Positions 7,110-13,447 of a stretch of 15,482 nucleotides of DNA are shown piece by piece (within the stretch, counting starts at the first letter, position 1; every line of letters starts with the position of its first letter). The stretch covers positions 44,348 through 59,829 of the forward strand of contig JAHZHK010000004.1 of the NCBI GenBank assembly GCA_019420325.1, in the 5' to 3' direction. A program made the translations under genes and the position numbers. The notes under the pieces are model-generated. The model had not been told where the DNA came from and did not search any database. It saw only the letters and a list, made by a program, of their open reading frames with translations. Origin of the DNA: Coriobacteriaceae bacterium (GTDB lineage: Bacteria; Actinomycetota; Coriobacteriia; Coriobacteriales; UMGS124).

Positions 7110-7470
7110 GGATGCTGCAGGCGCTTGGGGGGCGGTGGGCCGAATGTTGCGGGCGCTTGGGGTGCGGTGGGCTGGATGTCGTAGGCGCTCGGGGCGCTGG
7201 GTTGAAAACTGTGCGGAACCAGGTTGCATTGCATGCAATTGCGTGGGAAACCACGCGTGCAAGGAGGCGCGCTGTGTGGCAAACGGTGGGTGACTGGCGT
7301 ACGGCGGTATGGAATCCGAAGGTGCCTGGGGCACTGAGGCCAAGGCCTGCAAGCGCTTGGGCGCGATGGGCAGGATGTCGCAGGCGCTTGGGAGTGTGGT
7401 GGGCTGGGAGCTGCAGGTGCTTGGGGTATGGTGGGCCGGATGCTTCGAGCGCTTGGGAGCGCAGCGCCCG
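7110..7470 (+). repeat. Imperfect ~31-bp minisatellite (about seven units)
   Basis: Units of 31-33 bp start near 7110, 7142, 7174, 7342, 7373, 7406 and 7438. The rough consensus is GGATGYTGCAGGCGCTTGGG followed by GTGYGGTGGGCC. The first three units are interrupted by block A2 before the last four resume. Both strands read as low-complexity protein, which explains the spurious open frames. It is not a CRISPR: units abut with no unique spacers. Confidence 0.65.
7194..7288 (+). repeat. 95-bp block, copy A2
   Basis: This is the second copy of the block at 7011. The GAAA-capped hairpin is preserved; the pair beneath it is G-C here but G-T in A1, so the change strengthens pairing. The outer TTGCA/TGCAA pairing is also kept. 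Scattered differences (roughly one in eight) show the copies are not recent. Confidence 0.6.
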
Positions 7471-7539
7471 GCGCCGGCATTCGCACCTGCGAGGACGAGT
7501 TGCGTGCGCCTTTGGTTCTGCTCGCGCAAAAAAATGGCG

Positions 7540-7660
7540 CATGTTTGCGTTTTAATTCCGCGAGTGAAAGTAGCCCAAAACACTGCAAGTCATCTACCTG
7601 CGGGTTTGTAAATGCTCCCTGTCTGGGCACTAGGCCCGCCGGATTTAAAACGCAAACATG
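7540..7660 (-). repeat. R1 element, copy a (terminal inverted repeats)
   Basis: CATGTTTGCGTTTTAA (7540-7555) is perfectly mirrored by TTAAAACGCAAACATG (7645-7660); allowing one mismatch the arms extend to 20 nt. The interior has CATCTACCTG at 7591-7600, i.e. CAGGTAGATG on the minus strand. The copy at 9776 is the same length and differs at about 15 of 121 positions by my alignment, mostly in one internal patch, while the arms are nearly invariant. It has no coding capacity and lies between the MFS gene and the sigma promoter. Confidence 0.8.
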
Positions 7661-7757
7661 CAGGTTGTTTCCGGGTAGCTGGGGCCGCGGGAGCGCGAGA
7701 GTAGCCTGCGAACCTGCCGTCGACTGCCTTCGCGCGGCGATTGGCGCCATCTTTGAT

Positions 7758-7786
7758 GTGACAAATCCTTCCGACAATCGTATATA
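7758..7786 (+). promoter_or_regulatory. Promoter of the ECF sigma operon
   Basis: GTGACA (7758-7763) and TATATA (7781-7786) are separated by exactly 17 nt, a good housekeeping-type promoter. Transcription would begin near 7793, giving a leader of about 75 nt before the ATG at 7870. The start point falls on a perfect palindrome (next entry). Confidence 0.6.
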
Positions 7787-7792
7787 AGGTCA

Positions 7793-7804
7793 GATTGGCC
7801 AATC
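7793..7804. promoter_or_regulatory. Palindromic operator candidate at the transcription start
   Basis: GATTGGCCAATC is a perfect 12-bp palindrome beginning 6 nt after the -10, i.e. on the predicted start site. That position is ideal for a repressor that blocks initiation. No candidate regulator can be assigned. Confidence 0.45.
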
Positions 7805-7869
7805 GCAAACAACCTTGCAGGTTCTGCACAGTGCCGTGTGGCTATCTGCCGTATCAGAGGAGACGTCGC

Positions 7870-8471
7870 ATGGACTATGACACATTGGACCGGCTCAACG
7901 TCAGACAATCTCGTGTGAGGACCAGCAACTCCTGTATTGCATGCAGCAGCGCCGACTTCGAGAGCATCGTGCGCGCCTATGGTTCGATGGTGTATCGCCT
8001 GGCGCTCGTGCAAACGCGCAACCGCGCCGATGCTGAGGATGTCTTCCAAGATGTGTTTGTGGCCCTTGTTCGCCGCGTGGCACGCGGAGGTCGTGGCTTC
8101 GAGTCGGCCGAGCATGTACGGGCGTGGCTGCTGCGTGCGACGGTCGCCGTGGTCGTGATTTGGCCCGTGCGGCCCGTCGCCAGCGCACTCAAAGTCTCGA
8201 TGAGTTTCCTGCCGAATTGGCCGAGGGCTTTTTTCGCAGTGCGCCCGATCAGGAGCGTCGACTTATCGAGTGCGAAGAGGCGCAGGCGCTTTGGCATGCA
8301 GTCGGCGAGTTGCCGCCCAAGCTCCGTGCAGTCGTGCACCTGTTTTACGTCGAGGGATTGAGCTGCGAAGAGACCGCCCGAGCATTGGGAGTCACGGTCT
8401 CGACTGTGACCACGCGCCTTGCGCGTGCCCGTAAGCGGCTGGAACGTTCTTTGAAAGGACGACTCTCATGA
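7870..8471 (+). pseudogene. ECF-type RNA polymerase sigma factor, broken by an apparent 1-nt deletion
   Basis: The frame from ATG 7870 (AGAGGAGA 7 nt upstream) encodes sigma region 2: ADFESIVRAYGSMVYRLALVQTRNRADAEDVFQDVFVALV, continuing to VRAWLLRATV. It then loses sigma character. From about 8147 the -1 frame carries on correctly with RGRDLARAARRQR, and then region 4: LPPKLRAVVHLFYVEGLSCEETARALGVTVSTVTTRLARARKRLERSL, ending at TGA 8469-8471. One lost base (for example a C at the GCC near 8147) would restore an uninterrupted protein of about 200 residues. ECF factors direct polymerase to stress- or signal-specific promoters. No slippery heptamer is visible, so a programmed frameshift is unlikely; decay or a sequencing error are the alternatives. 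The stop overlaps the start of the partner gene (ATGA). Confidence 0.8.
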
Positions 8472-9707
8472 CTTCTAAGAATCGTTGGATGCATTCGAAC
8501 GAGCGGGGTCGATGGGCACATCTGGCCCACGATGTCGAGCCCTCGGAAGAGCTTGTCGAAAAGACCGTCGACGCTATGCGTCGGGCTGTGGCTTCCGAGC
8601 GTCCCGGCACAGCACATGGCGCCTCCCGCAAAGCGAGTTTCTGTGCCGTTGGTTTCGCGTCGCGGGTTTGTCGCGCTTGGAGGCGCTTGCGCTGCCGCCG
8701 CTACAATCGCTGTTGTCGCGCCGCTAACGCAACGGGATTCTGCCCCGGATGAATCTCTGCCTGTCGAGACGCATTCGTTCGGGCTTGCAATCGCCCAGGC
8801 TGCCGAGCCGGGCCATGCCGTCGTAATCGAGGTGGCCGACGGGGGGTTGCTGCTGCCTGTGATCGGCGACGATACCTTCAGAGCTTCTTCGATGTGGTTT
8901 AACTTATCGTGTGTGGGCGAAGGCATTGAACGACTGACGTTTACGTTGTGTGATGTGCCGACTCAGACATTCAAGGGCACTCGTCCCTTTGACCCCGAAG
9001 AAATTGTTAAAGATCTTGTCTATTTCCAAAGGACACTTCTTGATTGCGATGGCGGAGAGGTCTGGGAGGCGTGGAGCGCTACCGAAGAGATGGCGCATGG
9101 TGGCTTGGAGATTTCTGTCGACCTTCTGGAGGAGCCGGAATGGAACGGCATGTACGAGACCCCGTACGGTCCGGCTTGTGACGTGCTTTGGGCGGTGCCT
9201 CCGGAGGATGCCCTCTGGGGACAGGACCCTGTCTTGGCGGCAAAAAGGGCCTGGATGGATGCCGCGTGCACCGAGCGAGAGATTATTCCCCAGGAAACAG
9301 TGGATGAGCTGCGCGCTGCATACATCGATGCATATGAACAGGTGAGTGCGACTCCTGAGGAGGCCCTTGCGTGGTCGCGCAAATGCTATGTCGGTGGCAA
9401 GGTTTTGGCAGCAGCCGAACTGAATAAGGCGGTGTTGCAAGTGGAGGCGGGCTTTGCCGACGGCTCGACTGCGGTCAAGCGCTACCGCATAGGCATGGTT
9501 GACACCTTTGAGGAGGCAATGGGTGGGCGCTATGATGCTCTATATGACTTGCGTGGTGAAGAACCTGATCTGAGCTGGCCTATCGCTCCGTTTGTCTCGT
9601 TTACCAAAGAGGACCACGATGCAAGCGAGGACCCGCGCCTTGCCGTGCCGCTCTTCACCATTACCGATGTGACCGACGTGGAAGTGGGCGCGGGGGATGC
9701 GGAATAG
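8468..9707 (+). CDS. Membrane-anchored anti-sigma/sensor-like protein, apparent 1-nt insertion near 8630
   Basis: Translation should begin at ATG 8468, overlapping the sigma stop by 4 nt and preceded by AAAGGA. This frame gives a cytosolic segment of about 55 residues (NERGRWAHLAHDVEPSEELVEKTVDAMRRAV) and then turns into nonsense. From about 8630 the +1 frame continues with VSVPLVSRRGFVALGGACAAAATIAVVAP, a Tat-like or single membrane segment, and about 330 residues of acidic extracytoplasmic domain without motifs I recognise. Skipping one base at AAAGCGA joins them into a protein of about 412 residues. The longest intact frame starts at ATG 8532, and an ATG at 8616 would give a stand-alone Tat signal (MAPPAKRVSVPLVSRRGF) but lacks a ribosome-binding site. 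Position and topology suggest it binds the sigma factor at the membrane; no zinc (ZAS) motif is seen. Confidence 0.6.
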
Positions 9708-9775
9708 GCCTGCGGGGGAGGTCCGGTCGGGGCTCTGTCGGCCGAGCACCGTGATGCCAGCGCGCAAAAATAACG

Positions 9776-9896
9776 TATGTTTGCGTTTTAATTCTGCGGG
9801 TGGGAGTAGCCCAAAACCCTGCAAGCCATCTACCTGCGGGTTTGCAAATGCTCCCTGCTCGGGTACTGCGCACGCCGGATTTAAAACGCAAACATG
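9776..9896 (-). repeat. R1 element, copy b
   Basis: This is the second R1 copy, in the same orientation as copy a. ATGTTTGCGTTTTAA (9777-9791) mirrors TTAAAACGCAAACAT (9881-9895). Core CATCTACCTG is at 9827-9836. Pairing extends outward weakly (AAAAATAACGT against ACGCGCGTTTTT). It lies between the end of the sigma operon and the convergent lipase, so the hairpin could help terminate either transcript. Confidence 0.8.
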
Positions 9897-9943
9897 CGCG
9901 TTTTTCTGGGCCGCCCGGGACCGCGGGGCTACAAACCGCGTTT

Positions 9944-9993
9944 GGAAGCAAAGAAAAGTGCCCGACGCGAGGGGTTTTCCAATCGCGTCGGGC
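9944..9993 (-). terminator. Probable terminator of the lipase gene
   Basis: GCCCGACGCGA (9960-9970) pairs perfectly with TCGCGTCGGGC (9983-9993) around a 12-nt loop. On the minus strand the stem is followed by CACTTTTCTTTG, a T-rich tract. It lies about 140 nt downstream of the lipase stop. No T tract follows on the plus strand. Confidence 0.55.
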
Positions 9994-10132
9994 GCCTGGG
10001 GTTCGGCGCGGCAACGTCCGGCGCGAAGTGTGCCCCAGTTGTGCCGTGTGCTCGGCCACGGTGGGCCGGATCGTTACGGCGGGCCGAGGACTCCCCAATC
10101 GCGTCGGGCGCTGGGCGTTGCGGGCGCGCTTT

Positions 10133-11062
10133 TTAGAGCTGCATCATGAACCAGTCGACGATGGAGGCCTCGACGTCGACCTTGATGTCGTCATAGTTGT
10201 GAATCTCGTGGCGGTAGCCCGGGTAGAGCTGCGTCACGACGTTGGTGTGACCGGTGTCCTGCAGCCAGTTGGCGCACATGTACACGCCCTCGCCGTAGTT
10301 GCCCACTGGGTCCTGGTCGCCCGCGATAAGGAAAATGGGCAGCTCAGCGGGCACCTTTTCGGCCCACTGCGTGCCCTCGATGCACAGCATCATGTCGATG
10401 AAGTCGCGCAGTGAGATGTTGTGCGTGGGATGGGTGAAGGCGTCGAAGGGGTCCTCGGCGTGGTCGCGCTGCACCTCGGGATCGTGGCAGATCCACTCGT
10501 TGCCGCGCTCGGCCCCTTCGGAGCAGCGTGCGAACATCCAGCCCATGAGCTCGCCGACGAACGCGGGATCGGACTCGTGGGCGCGACCTGCGGCGATGGC
10601 CTCGTCGAGCTTGGCGCGCACCTCGTGGGTGTTCTTGAAGATGCCGGTGGTGCCGCAGTAGACGACGCCTGCCAGCTCGTTTCCGTACTTCGTCGAGAAG
10701 TCGCGGGCGATCATGGAGCCCATGGAGTGGCCGAACATGAAATGCGGCAGGTCGGGGTATTTCTCGCAGACGAGATCCTTGAAGCGTTTCTCGTCTTCCA
10801 TCATGGTGTGCGGGCCGGCGTCGCCCCAGTCACCCCACGTGTCGTTGGCGATGGCCGTGGCGCCGTGGCCCACGTGGTCATCGGCCGCCACGATGAAGCC
10901 GGCGTCCATGAGCGCCACGATCATGTGCAGGTAGCGACGGGAGTGCTCGCCAAAGCCGTGCACAAGCTGCACGATGCCCACCGGGTCACAGGCCGGGGCG
11001 TAAATCCAGCCAGTGACGGTGTCTCGGTTGTTGGTGGAAGGGAAGTGGACCTCATGGAGCAT
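10133..11062 (-). CDS. Alpha/beta hydrolase, monoacylglycerol-lipase-like (Hydrolase_4)
   Basis: The product has 309 residues with an intact catalytic layout. HGFGEHS (residues 35-41) gives the oxyanion-hole motif typical of monoacylglycerol lipases and lysophospholipases. GHSMGS (111-116) carries the nucleophile Ser113, Asp251 lies in AGDQDPVGNYG, and His285 is in YRHEIHNY. Residues 150-215 form the helical cap. No signal peptide is visible, so it is probably cytosolic. ATG 11062 is chosen because GAAAGGAG lies 8 nt upstream and homology starts there. The frame stays open to 11272, but that extension runs through a promoter region into element R2a and is not protein-like. It may hydrolyse monoacylglycerols or other short esters; the true substrate is unknown. 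Confidence 0.88.
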   Translation of the reverse strand: MLHEVHFPSTNNRDTVTGWIYAPACDPVGIVQLVHGFGEHSRRYLHMIVALMDAGFIVAADDHVGHGATAIANDTWGDWGDAGPHTMMEDEKRFKDLVCEKYPDLPHFMFGHSMGSMIARDFSTKYGNELAGVVYCGTTGIFKNTHEVRAKLDEAIAAGRAHESDPAFVGELMGWMFARCSEGAERGNEWICHDPEVQRDHAEDPFDAFTHPTHNISLRDFIDMMLCIEGTQWAEKVPAELPIFLIAGDQDPVGNYGEGVYMCANWLQDTGHTNVVTQLYPGYRHEIHNYDDIKVDVEASIVDWFMMQL

Positions 11063-11512
11063 GTGGTTCTCCTTTCGGCAGCGGGGCGGCCACGCGGGCT
11101 CGTCCCATCGGCCACCCCACCGAAGGGCGGCCCTCGGCTGGATTATCGCAAACAAAGGCTGCCGTCCGCCACCCCCATACCGTGCATAAGGCGCAAGATG
11201 GCCCGTGAGCGAGGGGTCGCTGCCGCGCAACGTGCGGAAATTGCCAATAAGTATGCGTAATAATTCTCGCAAGGGGCTGCGGGTCTACTTTTCAAGATTG
11301 GCTGCTTGCATAATCCCAGGTAGATGATGTGCGTGTTTTTGGACTATAAGAGCGAGAAATTTATAACGCATACTTTTGGCGATTTTGGAAACCCAGGCTG
11401 AGAAGAACGGCCAAATATGGATGACGTTTCAGGTCGTTCGGCATGTGAGAAGGGTCGGCGTGTTGCTCGGTATTGTCTGACGAGCAAATGGCCTACCTGC
11501 TGAGTCGATGAT
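11063..11512. other. Divergent intergenic region
   Basis: It holds the lipase leader (11063 to about 11230), with a GATAAT-like -10 on the minus strand near 11142 but no clear -35, then R2a. Downstream, 11387-11512 contains only a 28-codon frame from ATG 11417 to TGA 11503 without recognisable features. Nothing here resembles the missing N-terminal part of the LuxR protein. Confidence 0.4.
11238..11386 (+). repeat. R2 element, copy a
   Basis: The left arm (11238-11265: AAATTGCC, AAGTATGCG, ATAATT) mirrors the right arm (11357-11386: AAATTTATAACGC, ATACTTTTGGCGATTTT) over about 28 nt with a few mismatches. Core CAGGTAGATG is at 11317-11326, followed by TGCGTGTTTTTGGACTAT. It sits between the divergently oriented lipase and LuxR-HTH genes. 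It is the most divergent R2 copy internally but has the best-preserved pair of arms. Confidence 0.8.
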
Positions 11513-11944
11513 TTGCTTGCTGCGAGAGTGGTCTATCCGCCCCGCTTGCTTCGCTTACCAGCGCCCGCGGTCCGCCCATCCTGCCTACTGTCGCCTGCCT
11601 CGCTTGCCTGGAAGGGGCAAAAGGGCCCCGTGGTGTCCGCCGCGCTGCTTGAGGAGACGGCCAAGGGCGAGCAGGCGAGCGGGGATGCGCCTCGGGCCGA
11701 GGCTGCCTTTGCTCCCGAAAACGCCAGCTTCTCCGACGACCTTGAGGCATTCGCGTCCGATTACGGATTGACGCGCCGCGAGGCGGAAGTGGTTCCCTAC
11801 ATCTGCAAGGGCCGTTCCGCCAAGGTCATCGCAGGCACCCTGTGCGTGTCCGAAAGCACCGTGCGGACCCACATCCGCAGGATCTATGAGAAGACGGAAG
11901 TCCACTCCAAGCAGGAACTCATCGATCTTATCGACAGGTACTGA
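11513..11944 (+). pseudogene. LuxR/GerE-type HTH remnant
   Basis: The C-terminal 60 residues are a complete GerE-type helix-turn-helix: GLTRREAEVVPYICKGRSAKVIAGTLCVSESTVRTHIRRIYEKTEVHSKQELIDLID, including the recognition helix SESTVRTHIRRIYEK. In Eggerthellaceae this HTH usually ends a protein of about 450-500 residues with an MFS-like membrane N-terminus. Here only a linker of about 80 residues precedes it and an in-frame stop lies at 11501-11503. The frame opens with TTG 11513; GTG codons near 11630, behind AAGGGG, are also possible starts and would give a product of about 105 residues. It may be a truncated pseudogene or a free-standing HTH protein like GerE. R2 elements lie on both sides, within 130 bp upstream and 55 bp downstream. 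Confidence 0.65.
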
Positions 11945-11997
11945 CGCCGACGCAGGGCGATGGGTGCGGGGTGCGAGGGCGCCTCGGGGACTGGCGG

Positions 11998-12147
11998 AAA
12001 AGCCGAAAAGTATGCGTTATAACTCCCCCAGGGACCGCGGGCGCGGTTTTTCGATATTGGTCCGCTCGCATCATCCCAGGTAGATGACGTGCATGTTTTT
12101 GGGGCTATAGTAGTGCGCGAGGTATAACGTATAATTTTGGCGTTTTT
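11998..12147 (+). repeat. R2 element, copy b
   Basis: The left arm contains AAAAGTATGCGTTATAACTC (12005-12024) and the right arm GGTATAACGTATAATTTTGG (12121-12140), complementary with a few mismatches. Core CAGGTAGATG is at 12077-12086. The interior is very like copy c (CTCCCCCAGGGACCG, GGGCGCGGTTTTTCGATATT). It lies between the convergent LuxR-HTH and LysR genes. Confidence 0.82.
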
Positions 12148-12172
12148 GGGCACCGGGGGTGTCAGCGCTCAG

Positions 12173-12214
12173 CCGCAAAGTTTTGCAGTTTGCAATAAGC
12201 GCAAAACTTTGCGG
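12173..12214. repeat. Perfect 14-bp inverted repeat
   Basis: CCGCAAAGTTTTGC (12173-12186) and GCAAAACTTTGCGG (12201-12214) are exact reverse complements with a 14-nt spacer; an A-T pair and a G-T pair can extend it outward. Neither strand has a T run after it, so it is not a standard terminator, although it lies just past the 3' end of the LysR gene. Each arm is itself close to palindromic (GCAAA-TTTGC). Confidence 0.6.
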
Positions 12215-12270
12215 TTCACGGCAGACACATCGACCTCTTCTTTCGGCGCGGCCTTTCGCCCTTGCCACCC

Positions 12271-13209
12271 TTACCCCCTCGCGGGGTCTGCCTGTGCGAG
12301 CTCCTCCACAAATTGCGCCACAAGGCGGTTGGGGTTGTCGGCGGCGTAGATGGCGTAGCGTCGATACACGGGGTCGCAGCCGTCGAGTTCGTGTATCTCG
12401 CAGCTTGCCCGGTAGCTGAGTGGGATGCTGCTCGCATAGTCGAAGAACTGCCTGCGCGAGAAGAGCCACATCTCGTCGGCGTCGAGGGCATGCATGAAGA
12501 ACTCGTCCATCGTCGCGGCGTCGATGAACCGCATGGGCGGACGCTGGCTGCAGCCGGTGAAAAGACCGAGCACGCGGTCGAAGTAGTTGTCAGACGATGC
12601 GCTGGGCTGCGGAATGTAGCGCTTACATACCTGGTTTACATGCACGCGGGGCTGGTCGGGAAAGGTTCCCTTGGGCAGTGCGAGCACGATGGAGTCGTCC
12701 ATGAGGGGCACGGCGACGTACTTGTTGTCGGCGAGGGTTTCCGGTGTGAGGCTGTAGTCGATGCACACGTCGACCTCTCCTGCACGCAGCGCGTCCCAAC
12801 CGCTCTGCCCGCGCCCGTGGAAGGGCTGGACGTTAAGGCCGGTGTAGGTCTGCTTCATGCGCAGTTTCGCCAGGGAGATGGCGTCGATGATGGTGCGGTC
12901 GTCGAGCGCATAGGCAACGCGCAGAGAATAGCTTGCGTCTGCTCGATAGCGCGCCACCTGCTCAAGCAGCGAATCGTACTCTCCTACCAGCGTGGATGCC
13001 TTTTTCAGCACGAGTGAGCCTACGGGTGTGAGGCTTGAGGCTGACCCCTCTCGTTGTACAAGCGGCATGCCGATTTCATGCTCGAGGGCGGCGATGTGGC
13101 GGCTGAGCGTCGAGGTGGACACATGCAGCTCCTCGGCGGCGCGAGTGATGTTGAGGTATTTCGCGAAGACGATGAACTCCCTGAATTCACTCATGCCCTC
13201 AAGTGCCAT
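12271..13209 (-). CDS. LysR-family transcriptional regulator
   Basis: The product has 312 residues. The N-terminal winged HTH is canonical: EFREFIVFAKYLNITRAAEELHVSTSTLSRHIAALEHEIGMPLVQRE, followed by LTPVGSLVLKKA and the linker helix. The remaining 220 residues form the periplasmic-binding-protein-like effector domain, for example YSLRVAYALDDRTIIDAI and the GEVDVCIDYSL strand. I choose ATG 13209 because GGGGAAGGG lies about 8 nt upstream; the frame is open to 13338 but the extra 43 residues are unlike LysR. The gene is divergent from the exported flavoprotein, the usual arrangement for a LysR regulator and its target. The effector is unknown but may be the reductase's substrate. Confidence 0.9.
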   Translation of the reverse strand: MALEGMSEFREFIVFAKYLNITRAAEELHVSTSTLSRHIAALEHEIGMPLVQREGSASSLTPVGSLVLKKASTLVGEYDSLLEQVARYRADASYSLRVAYALDDRTIIDAISLAKLRMKQTYTGLNVQPFHGRGQSGWDALRAGEVDVCIDYSLTPETLADNKYVAVPLMDDSIVLALPKGTFPDQPRVHVNQVCKRYIPQPSASSDNYFDRVLGLFTGCSQRPPMRFIDAATMDEFFMHALDADEMWLFSRRQFFDYASSIPLSYRASCEIHELDGCDPVYRRYAIYAADNPNRLVAQFVEELAQADPARG

Positions 13210-13249
13210 GCGTGCCGCCCTTCCCCTTTGCGCAAGATGCCTGCCCCCG

Positions 13250-13264
13250 TTGCAGATTCTGCAA
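13250..13264. promoter_or_regulatory. LysR box (T-N11-A dyad)
   Basis: TTGCAGA-T-TCTGCAA is a perfect 7+1+7 palindrome that fits the T-N11-A rule for LysR recognition sites. It lies 41 bp upstream of the LysR start and about 185 bp upstream of the flavoprotein start. It is therefore well placed for LysR autoregulation and for activation of the divergent gene. A weaker dyad, CCGA-N5-TCGG, follows at 13317-13329. Confidence 0.6.
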
Positions 13265-13351
13265 AGCGCATGGTACCACGTGCAACGCAAGGGTGGAATC
13301 TTTGCATGACGCAGTGCCGAACATGTCGGGTTTTGCAATGTGAGGCCGTCC

Positions 13352-13357
13352 TAGAAT
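13352..13357 (+). promoter_or_regulatory. Possible -10 of the flavoprotein gene
   Basis: TAGAAT in the context CCTAGAATGC resembles the TAGAAT upstream of the MFS gene. No good -35 is found at standard distance (TTGCAA at 13333 is 13 nt away), as expected for an activator-dependent promoter. A TATATATAA at 13422-13430 also looks like a -10 but would start transcription inside the ribosome-binding site, so I prefer 13352. Confidence 0.3.
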
Positions 13358-13447
13358 GCAAGCCGTGCAGCGCCTGGGGAGGCGCCGCAGGCGGCTGGGC
13401 CAATAAGCGCCCCCGCCAACCTATATATAAGGGAAGGACCATTCAAC

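Larger units (their letters stand above)
6936..7757. other. Gene-free, repeat-rich interval
   Basis: About 820 bp separate the MFS stop from the sigma promoter. I find no protein-like reading frame; the open frames across it are low-complexity by-products of G-rich repeats. It opens with a CGAGC/GCTCG palindrome right after the MFS stop (6936-6945), then holds a duplicated block of about 95 bp, a minisatellite of about 31 bp units, and one R1 element, each listed separately. Confidence 0.6.
9708..10132. other. Gene-free convergent interval
   Basis: Besides R1b it holds a hairpin terminator candidate at 9944-9993 and a 17-bp exact direct repeat, CCAATCGCGTCGGGCGC, at 9979-9995 and 10095-10111. 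CTCGGCC (10051-10057) also mirrors GGCCGAG (10082-10088). I see no gene here. Confidence 0.5.

Noticed and set aside
7110..7470. CRISPR array
   Set aside because: Units abut and are imperfect, there are no unique spacers of constant size, and no cas gene is present.
6854..7777. Long minus-strand frames across 6.7-7.8 kb (Pro/Ala/His/Ser-rich)
   Set aside because: They read through the minisatellite and R1a; the amino-acid pattern follows the 31-bp repeat and no family is recognisable.
8140..8160. Programmed -1 ribosomal frameshift in the sigma gene
   Set aside because: There is no X-XXY-YYZ slippery heptamer and no obvious downstream pseudoknot at the join.
7540..9896. Composite transposon bounded by R1
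   Set aside because: No transposase or integrase is encoded, no target duplications can be seen, and the same elements also occur at unrelated gene boundaries.
10421..11260. 279-codon plus-strand frame opposite the lipase gene
   Set aside because: It is antisense to a well-supported hydrolase with an intact catalytic triad.
11063..11272. N-terminal extension of the lipase to 11272
   Set aside because: It has no ribosome-binding site, begins inside R2a and is not protein-like; ATG 11062 has a strong site.
11900..12150. Minus-strand frame through R2b (PISKNRARGPWGSYNAYF...)
   Set aside because: The same peptide is encoded by R2c because the DNA repeats; it has no start context and is interrupted differently in each copy.
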